DNA of 64,000 nt from positions 1-64,000 of the forward strand of contig NZ_FOUA01000007.1 of NCBI RefSeq assembly GCF_900114735.1. The letters are read 5' to 3'. The stretch comes from Halopseudomonas bauzanensis (GTDB lineage: Bacteria > Pseudomonadota > Gammaproteobacteria > Pseudomonadales > Pseudomonadaceae). Below the pieces are notes generated by a model that was given only the letters and a program-made list of their open reading frames with translations, made no database searches and had not been told where the DNA came from. A program made the translations under genes and the position numbers. Numbering within the stretch: the first letter of the stretch is position 1; each line of letters starts with the position of its first letter. Below, in pieces: positions 48,803-57,674 of the stretch.

Positions 48803-49846
48803 TCAGTCCCCATCGCTCGAATTGAAGCCGCGGATAATCCCCAGCTGACTGGCGATATTGCCGGACAGCAGCTGGTTCAGCTTGTCGATTTCAATGAAGA
48901 TCAATTGCAACGTGCGATAGCCGTCATCGTTGGCCAGCAACGTCTGCATATCCGCCGGCTGCTGCTCCAGCCGGGCGATGGTCGCCGTCAATTGTTGATC
49001 CAGGCGTTCGACCAGCTCGCTCCCCTCGGCATCAACCATCAACTCGCGCAATCCCGGCAGGAAGTACTGCTGCAGGCCGACCAGGCTGGCGCGGATACCG
49101 GCCAACGAATGTTCGCTGCGCCAGGCATCGGCAATGTAGGGATTGCGCCGCGGCTTGCCTTCCAGCCCCATGGGCGCAGCCAGGCGCTTGTTACGCAGGA
49201 TGTCGAGCCCGTGCATGGCGGCCAGCACCGTGGTGTTCTGGAACTGCTCGGTGCCCAAGTAGTGCGGGCGGAACGCCTGCCATTGTTCCTGCAAGTGCGC
49301 GGCGTTGTGCTGCAGCAGGCTACTGATGGCGGTCACCAGTTCGCAGGCGCGTTTTTCCGGCAGCGGCTGGGTCCTGGCGGCCTGCGGGTCGAAGAGTAAG
49401 TATTCGAGGGCGGGGAAGCCCTTCACCGCTACGCTGTCGGCTCGCAGTTGGTCAATGCCGATCGCTTGCTCGCCGCCCAGCCATAGATTCACCTTGCGCG
49501 CGACGGTGTTCTTGGCGTCCGGCCAGAACTGGAATTGCCAGCTGAGATTGTCCTGCTCGATCGGCCCAAAATCGACGAAGCGCACCGCCTGCCAGCTGTC
49601 GAAGGCGCTGAACCAGGCGGACTCAAGGGCTTCACGCTGCTCTGCCGAGGGCGTTGCGCAGTAGGTTGTTGCCGCCTGGTCGAGGTTGGCGGTGCTGGTG
49701 GCAAGGGCGGCATAGCCTTCGGTAAGGGCGCCGTGCCAGGCTTCGCGGGGCGCTTGCGCCCAGGCGCTGGTGCAGAAGGACGCAGCGAGCAGGGCGGTTG
49801 AACCCCATTTCAAGGTGCGTAGACTCAGATTGGATAATGAGGGCAT
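48803..49846 (-). CDS. imelysin-family periplasmic protein
   Basis: This 347-residue protein has a signal peptide (about 1-30) and the imelysin (peptidase M75-like) fold. Motifs seen are QFQFWPDAKN near residue 107 and GFPALEYLLFD near 142, the counterpart of the GxHxxE motif with the histidine replaced. Family members are iron-regulated periplasmic proteins linked to iron uptake; peptidase activity is doubtful. It is the third gene of a four-gene run and is tightly linked to DUF1513. Confidence 0.9.
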   Translation of the reverse strand: MPSLSNLSLRTLKWGSTALLAASFCTSAWAQAPREAWHGALTEGYAALATSTANLDQAATTYCATPSAEQREALESAWFSAFDSWQAVRFVDFGPIEQDNLSWQFQFWPDAKNTVARKVNLWLGGEQAIGIDQLRADSVAVKGFPALEYLLFDPQAARTQPLPEKRACELVTAISSLLQHNAAHLQEQWQAFRPHYLGTEQFQNTTVLAAMHGLDILRNKRLAAPMGLEGKPRRNPYIADAWRSEHSLAGIRASLVGLQQYFLPGLRELMVDAEGSELVERLDQQLTATIARLEQQPADMQTLLANDDGYRTLQLIFIEIDKLNQLLSGNIASQLGIIRGFNSSDGD

Positions 49847-49856
49847 GTGAGATCCG

Positions 49857-51257
49857 TTACAGGGAGTTCAAGAAGGTAAGCAGCGACTGGCGCAGTTCCG
49901 CCGGCAATGTCCGGTAGCGCTCTGTCGTTGCCTGGGCTTCGCCGCCATGCCAGAGAATGGCTTCCTCCAGCGTGCGGGCGCGGCCGTCATGCAGAAAGCC
50001 GGCCCGGGGATTGATCTGCTGGGTCAGCCCCAGGCCCCAGAGCGGCGGCGTGCGCCACTCGTTGCCGTCGGCCAGGAATTCGGCGCGGCCGTCGGCCAGG
50101 CCTTCGCCCATGTCATGCAGCAGCAGATCGGTATAGGGCCAGATTACCTGATCGCTCAGTTCCGGTCGGTCAGCCAGTGTGCCGGTGGTATGCCGCGGCG
50201 TGTGGCAAGCGGCGCAACCTATTTCATTGAACAGCTTCGCACCGGACTGCACTGCTGGGTTGTCCATATCACGGCGGGCCGGTACTGCCAGGCTCATGGC
50301 ATAGAAGTTGACGAAGGCGGCAATCTTGTCGCTGACCTCGGGCGTACCGCCGTCAGCAAAGCGGTCGCATTCTTGCGCGGCGGTGCAGTCCGTGTCCGGA
50401 ACGATGTTGGAACTCAGCCCCATATCGCCGGCGAAGGCGGCCATGCTCTGCTGCATGACGCTGACTTCAGCTGCTTTCAGACCGAAGCGCCCCAGCGCGG
50501 TGCGTTGGCCTATACGGTCCCACACCTGATTGGCTCGCCCGGAAATACCGTCGCCATCCAGATCGTCCGGGTCTGCGGCCGCCAATATGGCTTCCTCGGG
50601 GATGGTTTCGAGCAAACCGAGACCAATCATTGGCGGAGCAACACGGGGCGAAATCAGCAGATCCTCGGGCAGGGCGCCATAGTTTGGGCCATCAATCCGG
50701 TACTGCGGGCGCCGTAATTCCACCTTGCTGCCATCGGCCAGGGTTTCCTCGAACAGCTGCCATTCGATATTCAGCCGCGCCTCCGGTTTCATCCCCGGGA
50801 TGGCGGCCGTCTGTAACTGGCTGCCATAGACTGGAGCGGGTACGAAACCATGTTGCTGCAGCAGTTGCGGATCCGTATCCGGGCCGGCCGGCACTGACAG
50901 CCGCAGAAATAGCGAAACGGCTGTTTCCCCCGGTGCCGGCGGGTGACCACGACCGTCTTTGATATGACATCCCTGGCAGGAGTTGGTGTTGAACAGCGGG
51001 CCCAGGCCGTCACGGGCGTCGGTGCTCGAAGGCGCAATCACCCAGGGGTTGCGAAAGAAGCTGTTGCCCACGCTGAAATCCAGACGGCGGGATATCGGCA
51101 GATTGCCCAGGGGCAGGGAATAGGCGTTGTGGTCGCTCTGGGTAACGGTACCGGCACCGCCGGAGTTGGGGGTGTCCTGCACCGGATAGTCGGCGCCCAG
51201 GCTGGGGGTGGCGAACAGGCATAACGCCAGAGCAGGAGTGAAAAGCAAGAATTTCAT
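49857..51257 (-). CDS. di-heme cytochrome-type oxidoreductase (DUF1111)
   Basis: This 466-residue protein has a signal peptide (about 1-22) and two c-type heme motifs, CQGCH near residue 95 and CAACH near 345. It is related to MauG/cytochrome c peroxidase-like di-heme proteins. In iron operons with imelysins it may oxidise or reduce iron in the periplasm. I chose the ATG at MKFLLFTPALAL; a longer reading adds 11 residues before the signal peptide. Confidence 0.92.
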   Translation of the reverse strand: MKFLLFTPALALCLFATPSLGADYPVQDTPNSGGAGTVTQSDHNAYSLPLGNLPISRRLDFSVGNSFFRNPWVIAPSSTDARDGLGPLFNTNSCQGCHIKDGRGHPPAPGETAVSLFLRLSVPAGPDTDPQLLQQHGFVPAPVYGSQLQTAAIPGMKPEARLNIEWQLFEETLADGSKVELRRPQYRIDGPNYGALPEDLLISPRVAPPMIGLGLLETIPEEAILAAADPDDLDGDGISGRANQVWDRIGQRTALGRFGLKAAEVSVMQQSMAAFAGDMGLSSNIVPDTDCTAAQECDRFADGGTPEVSDKIAAFVNFYAMSLAVPARRDMDNPAVQSGAKLFNEIGCAACHTPRHTTGTLADRPELSDQVIWPYTDLLLHDMGEGLADGRAEFLADGNEWRTPPLWGLGLTQQINPRAGFLHDGRARTLEEAILWHGGEAQATTERYRTLPAELRQSLLTFLNSL

Positions 51258-51342
51258 GGGCGTGAATCTGTATGGCCTGGATGAAGACATGGACGCCCGA
51301 GCCCCCGGAACTGGCCGGGGGCTCGGGCGCCATCATCACGGA

Positions 51343-52707
51343 TCAGAAGGAATGGCCGGCGTCATCGGGTTGCAGAGAGTCTACGCCCACGACCGCAGCG
51401 ACCTGCTCAATGGACCCGGTCTGCTGGGCCAAAGCGGCGATGGCATCGTTGATAATAGTCGCGCCGGTCTCGTTACCGGGGGCGATCATCATGTCGAACG
51501 TCATGGCTGATTCACCTTCGGCGGCTTCCTTCATGACGGTCAGCGCTTCCATGGTGGAACCCAGATCATCCCGCAGACGCTGGTCCAGCTCGGGGTTCTT
51601 TTCCGCTACCAGTGCCGAGAGGGAAGGGCCACTGGTTACCGAGCCGTCCAATGCCTGGTAGCTGCCCAGGTAGATGTTCTGAATACCTTTGCCGTTGTAG
51701 TAATGCGAGTTATGCGTGTTGTCGCTGAAACAATCATGCTCGTCTTCATAGGAGTTGGCCTCCAGCGCGACCTTCATTCGCTCGCCGGCCAGTTCGCCCA
51801 GTGATAGCGAACCCATGCCGAACAGCATTTTCTGAAACACGTCCTGGGTCGGCAGCGCCAGCAGTTCGGCGCGGTAGTTGCCGGCTTCGTCGGCGGACCA
51901 CTGTCCGACCATCCACTGCAGATCATTGACCAACAGCTCGGATGCGGCGCTCAGATAAGCCGCCCGGCGGTCGCAGTTACCATTGGTGCAGGCTTCTCCC
52001 TGAACGAAATCCGTTACCGGGCGTTGGCCGGCACCGGCCTCGAAACCATTCAGGTCCTGCCCCCAGAGCAGAAACTCGATGGCATGGTAGCCCGTGGCGA
52101 CGTTCGCTTCCGAGCCGCCGATTTCGTTCAGGTCAGCCAGCAGCTGGGAGCTGAGTTCGCTGGCATCCAGCGTCTCACCGCCAATGGTCAGGGTCTGGTT
52201 GGCGATCAGATTGGCGGTCGCGCCTTCATTGCCCAGTTCGTGCTGATAGTCGTCGGCAGCAACGTAATCGATCAGTCCTTCATCCAGCGGCCAGGCGTTC
52301 AGCTGGCCCTCCCAATCATCCACCACGGCATTGCCGAACCGGAATGCCTCGGACTGCTGATAGGGGATACGCGCCTGCAGCCAAGCCTGGCGGGCAGCCT
52401 CGAGATTCGCCTCGTTTGGCTCTGCCAGCAAGGTAGCGATGGCCTTGTCGAGAGCTTGGGCAGCGGTCAGCGCATCGAGGTACACCGCGTGGGCCAGGTC
52501 GGCATAATGGCTGGCTACATCAGCTTCGCTGATCGCCGTGGCAGCTGGTGTGGCGTTGGTGTTGTCAGCGGGCTGGGACTGCGCCGCATCGGACGTCGTC
52601 GCGGCCGGAGATTGCGCCACCGGGTCCTGGTTGTTGTCGCAGGCGCTGAGCAGCACCGCAGCGGATATCGTCAAAGCCAACGTGGTGTAGCGAAAGGTGC
52701 GTGCCAT
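51343..52707 (-). CDS. imelysin-family lipoprotein (IrpA-like)
   Basis: This 454-residue protein has a lipoprotein signal ending in LSAC (cysteine at residue 23), a low-complexity Ala/Gln/Thr linker (about 25-60), and an imelysin domain with the intact motif GYHAIEFLLWGQD near residue 205. It resembles the iron-regulated protein IrpA. It is first in the operon with the DUF1111, second imelysin and DUF1513 genes, and a Fur-like box overlaps its promoter region. The role is probably periplasmic iron acquisition. Confidence 0.92.
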   Translation of the reverse strand: MARTFRYTTLALTISAAVLLSACDNNQDPVAQSPAATTSDAAQSQPADNTNATPAATAISEADVASHYADLAHAVYLDALTAAQALDKAIATLLAEPNEANLEAARQAWLQARIPYQQSEAFRFGNAVVDDWEGQLNAWPLDEGLIDYVAADDYQHELGNEGATANLIANQTLTIGGETLDASELSSQLLADLNEIGGSEANVATGYHAIEFLLWGQDLNGFEAGAGQRPVTDFVQGEACTNGNCDRRAAYLSAASELLVNDLQWMVGQWSADEAGNYRAELLALPTQDVFQKMLFGMGSLSLGELAGERMKVALEANSYEDEHDCFSDNTHNSHYYNGKGIQNIYLGSYQALDGSVTSGPSLSALVAEKNPELDQRLRDDLGSTMEALTVMKEAAEGESAMTFDMMIAPGNETGATIINDAIAALAQQTGSIEQVAAVVGVDSLQPDDAGHSF

Positions 52708-52728
52708 GGTTGAGTCCCGTTTCCCGGT

Positions 52729-52747
52729 GATAATGATTTGCGTTGCG
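52729..52747 (-). promoter_or_regulatory. partial Fur box upstream of the imelysin operon
   Basis: GATAATGAT matches the first nine bases of the Fur consensus exactly; the second half matches only in part, about 12 of 19 bases overall. It lies 22 bases upstream of the first imelysin start. Confidence 0.5.
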
Positions 52748-52797
52748 ATTATAGACTTGTATCTTCATATTGCAATGCGGCGCAGGAGAAAACCCAA

Positions 52798-52817
52798 AGA
52801 ATAATAGGAATTATTCT
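52798..52817. promoter_or_regulatory. Fur-like palindrome next to the promoter of the 55-residue gene
   Basis: AGAATAAT and ATTATTCT flank AGGA, a perfect eight-base inverted repeat rich in the AAT/ATT steps of Fur sites. It ends three bases before a TTGACA -35-like box (52820-52825), with TAATAC as a possible -10 box 16 bases later. Confidence 0.55.
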
Positions 52818-52879
52818 CATTGACAGCTTGTATCATCGCGATAATACTCGGTCTATCGATTTATTCCGGAGGCTGTTCC

Positions 52880-53047
52880 ATGAGCAAAGTGACTTTGATG
52901 GCTGGATCATCCCGATCCCTGTGCCAAGCCTGGCATGCACTGCAGGAACTCGAGCGCAGCCGCACTGAGAAATGCCGTGCGCCTGGTTGCCCAGCCAAAA
53001 CCGATAGCCGGCGCAAAGCGCGACGGAGCGTCAGCGGGGATCTTTGA
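52880..53047 (+). CDS. unknown 55-residue basic cysteine-containing protein
   Basis: I do not recognise this protein. It has three cysteines, two of them in EKCRAPGCPAK, and a basic C-terminus (DSRRKARRSV). A CGGAGG site seven bases before the ATG is strong. A Fur-like palindrome and a TTGACA box lie upstream, so iron-responsive expression divergent from the imelysin operon is likely. The CxxxxC pair could bind metal. Codon use is ordinary for the window. Confidence 0.6.
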   Translation: MSKVTLMAGSSRSLCQAWHALQELERSRTEKCRAPGCPAKTDSRRKARRSVSGDL

Positions 53048-53100
53048 ACCAACCTGTCAATCCTTTGCCATACTCAGGACAGGCAAAAGAGGAGGTTGAT

Positions 53101-53316
53101 ATGTCAGATCATCGCACCTACAAGAAGCTCGAACTGGTCGGTTCGTCGACCAACAGCATTGAAGACGCCATCAGTAACGCAATCGCCGAATGCAGCAAGA
53201 GCGTGAAGAACGTCGAATGGTTTGAGGTGATGGAAACCCGCGGGCACATTGTCGATGGCAAGGTGGCGCACTTCCAGGTCACTGTGAAAATCGGTTTTCG
53301 CGTCGAAGGCAGTTGA
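53101..53316 (+). CDS. dodecin
   Basis: Dodecins are small flavin-binding proteins that assemble into hollow dodecamers and store or protect riboflavin-type compounds. The 71-residue protein has the family pattern, with YKKLELVGSS at the start, the flavin-stacking tryptophan in VEWFEVMETRGHI near residue 40, and VTVKIGFRVEGS at the end. A perfect AGGAGG site precedes the ATG; a longer reading is not supported. Confidence 0.93.
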   Translation: MSDHRTYKKLELVGSSTNSIEDAISNAIAECSKSVKNVEWFEVMETRGHIVDGKVAHFQVTVKIGFRVEGS

Positions 53317-53498
53317 TTTCGATGTTCTATGGAGGGGGGCTGGGCGCCGGCTCCCTTGCCGCTCTGGTCCGCTTATTTCCTCTCCCGTTTGCGTCCCCGC
53401 ATGGCTGTGTCTAACCTCTGAATATGGCCTGCAAAGCCCTGCGTGACGGTGCTATCTAACCGTCTATCAAGGCCCATTCCCCTTGTTCAGGAGGACAT

Positions 53499-54959
53499 AT
53501 GACGATTTCTCGGCTGAAATGCCCCCGGCTGTTTCGTCAGCAGTGTTATGTTGATGGCCGCTGGCTTGATGCCGCCAGCGGTCAGACGCTGCAAGTGGAC
53601 AACCCTGCCAATGGCGATCTGGTTGGCCGGGTGCCGGTCATGTCGGCGGAGGAGATAGGTACGGCGATTGACGCGGCGTCAGCAGCGCTGCGCCAGTGGC
53701 GCACTCGTACCGCCCAGGAACGGGCCGATTGCCTGCTGGACTGGCATGACCTGATGCTCGAACACAAGGAAGATCTGGCAACGCTGATGACCCTCGAGCA
53801 GGGCAAGCCGCTGGTGGAATCCCGTGGCGAAATCGAATATGCCGCCTCCTTCATCCGCTGGTTTGCCGAGGAGGCCCGGCGGATGTACGGGGAGACCATT
53901 CCCGGGGCGCGGATCGGTCAGCATATCCTGGTCACTCGGCAGCCGGTCGGAGTATGTGCAGCGATCACGCCCTGGAATTTCCCCGCAGCGATGATTACCC
54001 GCAAGGCCGGCGCGGCACTTGCCGCAGGTTGCACCATCATCGTCAAACCGGCCAGCGCAACGCCATTCTCCGCTCTGGCCCTGGCAGCACTGGCGGACGA
54101 GGCGGGCATTCCCCACGGCGTATTCAACGTGGTGACCGGCAAAGCCAGTGAAATCAGTGAAGCCCTTACCCACAGCCCCAAGGTCCGCAAACTCAGCTTT
54201 ACCGGCTCGACGGATGTTGGCCGCCGGCTGATGGCGCAATGCGCCGAGCATATTCAGAAGATCTCCCTGGAGTTGGGTGGCAACGCACCTTTCATCGTCT
54301 TCGACGATGCGGATATCAGCCGGGCGGTAGAAGGCGCGATGGTCTGCAAGTTCCGCAACACCGGGCAGACCTGCGTTTGCGCCAACCGGTTTCTGGTGCA
54401 GTCGGGCGTGCATGATGAATTCGTCGCCGCGCTGGCTGAAGCCATGGGCAAGCTGCGGGTGGGAGATGGCTTCGAGCCGGGCGTCACGCAATCGGCGTTG
54501 ATCAATGGCGATGCGGTAGAGAAGGTGGTGGAGCATTTCGAGGATGCCCTGGCCAAGGGAGCCAAACGGGTCTGCGGGCCGGCGCCGGACACCGATCGAG
54601 GCAACTATGTGCAGCCGGTGTTGCTGACTGATATCAACACCGAAATGACGTTGTGCCACGAGGAAACCTTCGGCCCGCTGGCGGCGGTGTTGCGTTTTGA
54701 CACCGAGGAAGAAGCGATCGAGCTGGCCAATGCCACTCCCTTTGGCTTGGCGGCCTATTTCTATAGCCGTGATATCCACCGCATATGGCGGGTGGCAGAT
54801 GCGCTGGAGGCAGGCATCATCGGTATCAACGAGGGGCTGATTTCCAATCCCATGGCGCCATTCGGTGGCGTCAAGGAGTCCGGTCTGGGGCGCGAAGGCT
54901 CCCGCCATGGCCTGGATGAATATACCGAGCTGAAATATCTCTGCATGGGAGCGGAATAG
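53499..54959 (+). CDS. gabD: NAD(P)-dependent aldehyde dehydrogenase, succinate-semialdehyde type
   Basis: This 486-residue enzyme belongs to the GabD branch, which oxidises succinate semialdehyde to succinate at the end of 4-aminobutyrate breakdown. It has the cofactor region ITPWNFPAAMITRK near residue 155, FTGSTDVGRRL near 232, the catalytic glutamate in LELGGNAPF near 255, and the catalytic cysteine in GQTCVCANRF near 290. The double-cysteine CVC is typical of GabD. No gabT is adjacent, so the substrate is inferred. The next gene starts two bases after its stop. Confidence 0.88.
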   Translation: MTISRLKCPRLFRQQCYVDGRWLDAASGQTLQVDNPANGDLVGRVPVMSAEEIGTAIDAASAALRQWRTRTAQERADCLLDWHDLMLEHKEDLATLMTLEQGKPLVESRGEIEYAASFIRWFAEEARRMYGETIPGARIGQHILVTRQPVGVCAAITPWNFPAAMITRKAGAALAAGCTIIVKPASATPFSALALAALADEAGIPHGVFNVVTGKASEISEALTHSPKVRKLSFTGSTDVGRRLMAQCAEHIQKISLELGGNAPFIVFDDADISRAVEGAMVCKFRNTGQTCVCANRFLVQSGVHDEFVAALAEAMGKLRVGDGFEPGVTQSALINGDAVEKVVEHFEDALAKGAKRVCGPAPDTDRGNYVQPVLLTDINTEMTLCHEETFGPLAAVLRFDTEEEAIELANATPFGLAAYFYSRDIHRIWRVADALEAGIIGINEGLISNPMAPFGGVKESGLGREGSRHGLDEYTELKYLCMGAE

Positions 54960-54961
54960 GC

Positions 54962-55828
54962 GTGATCGATACTCTGCCAACCGGCGTCATCCGGACCCGC
55001 AATGCGCTTGGACGTCGTTTCATTGAGGTTGACCACCCAGCGGTGCATGCCCGGATCGCGGAACAGGGGGCACAGATCATCGCTTGCGCACCCACCGGTC
55101 AACAACCCTTGTTATGGATGAGTCCGGTGGACCCGGCCAAGCCCGACACCGCATTGCGCGGCGGTATTCCGCTGTGCTGGCCATGGTTTGCCGATGAGCG
55201 CCCGGGGCCGGCACACGGCATCGCCCGTACCAGCCATTGGCAATTGCGCCTGGCCGAAGCCGACTCGCAGCAGGTGCGCCTCGTGCTGGAACTGCCCGAG
55301 CAGGAGATAGCCCGGCAATTGCCCGGTGAGCATTGGGCCGTCCAGGTCGAGATGGTGCTTGGTAGCAGTTTGAGTGTGACGCTCACCACAACGAACATCG
55401 GCCCCCGGCCCCAGCCTCTGAGCCAGGCGCTGCACAGCTATCTACCCGTGGACGATATCGATAGCGCCCAGATCCTGGGATTGGAGGGTGCCAGTTACAT
55501 CGACAAGTTGCAGGCGGGCGCGCAATGTCGCCAGCAGGGACCCGTTCGGTTCAGTGGCGAAGTGGACCGGGTGTACTTTGACACCACAGCGGACGTGCAA
55601 TTGCTTGATGGCTCGGGCGAGCCGTTGTGGGTGCAGCGCCGCAATAGCCAATCAGTGGTGGTATGGAACCCATGGCAAGCCAAGGGCGCACGCCTGTCCC
55701 AGTTCCCCGCGGATGGCTATCGCGGCATGGTATGCATCGAAGCCGCCAATGCCGGACCGGATGCACGCCTTGTCGAAGCGGGGCAGACCCATTGGCTGCA
55801 GACCATCATCAGCCGTCACCCGCCCTAA
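54962..55828 (+). CDS. D-hexose-6-phosphate mutarotase (YeaD family)
   Basis: This 288-residue protein is an aldose-1-epimerase-fold enzyme of the YeaD branch, which interconverts the anomers of glucose 6-phosphate. Seen: ALRGGIPLCWPWFADERPGP near residue 60, followed by AHGIAR with the catalytic histidine, and later HSYLPVDDI with a second active-site histidine. It is translationally close to the semialdehyde dehydrogenase gene. The biochemical reason for that pairing is unclear. Confidence 0.9.
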   Translation: MIDTLPTGVIRTRNALGRRFIEVDHPAVHARIAEQGAQIIACAPTGQQPLLWMSPVDPAKPDTALRGGIPLCWPWFADERPGPAHGIARTSHWQLRLAEADSQQVRLVLELPEQEIARQLPGEHWAVQVEMVLGSSLSVTLTTTNIGPRPQPLSQALHSYLPVDDIDSAQILGLEGASYIDKLQAGAQCRQQGPVRFSGEVDRVYFDTTADVQLLDGSGEPLWVQRRNSQSVVVWNPWQAKGARLSQFPADGYRGMVCIEAANAGPDARLVEAGQTHWLQTIISRHPP

Positions 55829-55973
55829 GTGTTGATCCGCTAACCGCAGCATCTACTACTAAATGACGACACCAGACCTGCCAAGGAGGCATTCACGCTA
55901 CACGCCTGGAGTCACTAGTATCGAAGCATGACCTGCGCCTTGGGGCCAGGCTGCGCATAGAGGACTAAGAACA

Positions 55974-57494
55974 ATGATTTACGCCAATCCTGGAGCTGCC
56001 GGCTCCCTCATCACCTTCAAGAACCGCTATGGCAACTTCATCAACGGTGAATTCGTTGCCCCGGTCAAAGGCCAGTACTTCAGCAACACCACGCCGGTTA
56101 CCGGTGAAGCCATCTGCGAGATCCCCCGCTCCACGACCGAAGATATCGAGCTGGCGCTGGACGCAGCTCACGCGGCGAAGGCGGCATGGGGGAAAACCGC
56201 TGTGCAGGAGCGCTCGCATCTATTGTTGAAGATTGCCGATCGTATCGAGCAGAACCTGGAGCTGCTTGCGGTAGCCGAGACCTGGGACAACGGCAAGGCC
56301 GTGCGTGAAACGCTGAATGCCGACATCCCGCTGGCGGCCGATCACTTCCGCTACTTTGCCGGCTGTATCCGCGCCCAGGAAGGCAGTGCCGCGGAAATCA
56401 ACGAAACCACCGTGGCCTATCACTTCCATGAGCCGCTGGGTGTAGTAGGGCAGATCATTCCCTGGAACTTCCCGATCCTGATGGCCGCCTGGAAGCTGGC
56501 GCCGGCGCTGGCAGCGGGTAACTGCATCGTGCTCAAGCCGGCTGAGCAGACGCCGGTCAGCATCCTGGTGCTGGCCGAGCTGATCGCCGACCTGCTGCCG
56601 CCGGGTGTACTCAATATCGTCAATGGTTATGGCCGGGAAGCTGGTGAAGCGTTGGCCACCAGCAAGCGCATCGCCAAGATTGCCTTCACCGGCTCCACCC
56701 CGGTGGGCCGGCATATCATGCGCTGTGCAGCGGAGAACATCATCCCGTCCACAACCGAACTGGGTGGCAAGTCTCCCAATATCTACTTCGCCGACATCAT
56801 GAAGGCGGAAGAGAGCTTTATCGACAAGGCGGCCGAAGGTCTGGTGCTGGCTTTCTTCAACCAGGGTGAAATTTGCACCTGCCCGGCCCGCGCGCTGATT
56901 CAGGAAAGTATCTACGACGACTTTATCGCGCGGGTGCTTGAACGCACTCGCCGCATCAAACGTGGCAATCCGCTGGACACTGATACCCAGGTGGGAGCGC
57001 AGGCTTCCGAACAGCAGTTCGACAAGATCCTTTCCTATATGGAAATCGCTCGGGAGGAGGGCGCTGAATTCCTTATCGGTGGCAACGCCGAGCGTCTGGA
57101 GGCCGAACTGGGTGGTGGGTACTACATCGAGCCGACCCTGCTCAAGGGACACAACAAGATGCGTGTGTTCCAGGAAGAAATCTTCGGCCCGGTGGTAAGT
57201 GTCACCACCTTCAAGGATGAGGCCGAAGCGCTGGCCATCGCCAATGATACCGAGTTTGGCCTGGGCGCCGGCGTCTGGACCAGAGACATGAACGTTGCCT
57301 ACCGTATGGGCCGGGGAATCCAGGCCGGACGGGTATGGACCAACTGCTATCACATGTACCCGGCCCACGCGGCCTTCGGCGGCTACAAGAAATCCGGCGT
57401 CGGTCGGGAGACCCACAAGATGATCCTCGACAGCTATCAACAGACCAAGAATCTGCTGGTCAGCTACGACGTGAATCCGATGGGCTTTTTCTGA
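55974..57494 (+). CDS. exaC: NAD-dependent acetaldehyde dehydrogenase ExaC
   Basis: ExaC oxidises acetaldehyde from ethanol to acetate in Pseudomonas. The 506-residue protein has the cofactor region [18 protein letters not shown] near residue 162, [11 protein letters not shown] near 240, the catalytic glutamate in [11 protein letters not shown] near 262, and the catalytic cysteine in [13 protein letters not shown] near 302. It ends with the ExaC/AldB-type [10 protein letters not shown]. The 145-base upstream gap holds no clear promoter. Nearby ercA and ercS'-like genes fit an ethanol role. Confidence 0.93.
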   Translation: MIYANPGAAGSLITFKNRYGNFINGEFVAPVKGQYFSNTTPVTGEAICEIPRSTTEDIELALDAAHAAKAAWGKTAVQERSHLLLKIADRIEQNLELLAVAETWDNGKAVRETLNADIPLAADHFRYFAGCIRAQEGSAAEINETTVAYHFHEPLGVVGQIIPWNFPILMAAWKLAPALAAGNCIVLKPAEQTPVSILVLAELIADLLPPGVLNIVNGYGREAGEALATSKRIAKIAFTGSTPVGRHIMRCAAENIIPSTTELGGKSPNIYFADIMKAEESFIDKAAEGLVLAFFNQGEICTCPARALIQESIYDDFIARVLERTRRIKRGNPLDTDTQVGAQASEQQFDKILSYMEIAREEGAEFLIGGNAERLEAELGGGYYIEPTLLKGHNKMRVFQEEIFGPVVSVTTFKDEAEALAIANDTEFGLGAGVWTRDMNVAYRMGRGIQAGRVWTNCYHMYPAHAAFGGYKKSGVGRETHKMILDSYQQTKNLLVSYDVNPMGFF

Positions 57495-57562
57495 GCTGTC
57501 GGTAACCAGACGGTGTGCCGGTCCGCTCCACCGGCAGGCCGCAGTAGCATGCTTTGGATCTT

Positions 57563-57584
57563 AGGCCCTTCGGGGCCTTTTTTT
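57563..57584 (+). terminator. rho-independent terminator after exaC
   Basis: AGGCCC and GGGCCT flank a stable TTCG loop, followed by six T residues. It separates exaC from the receptor gene. Confidence 0.9.
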
Positions 57585-57674
57585 ATCTACCAGGCTGCCG
57601 GATAAGCGCGCCCTCAGTATGATGTCCGCCGCTATCAGCAGGCTTTCGGTTGCAATGACAAAAAAGGACACGAC

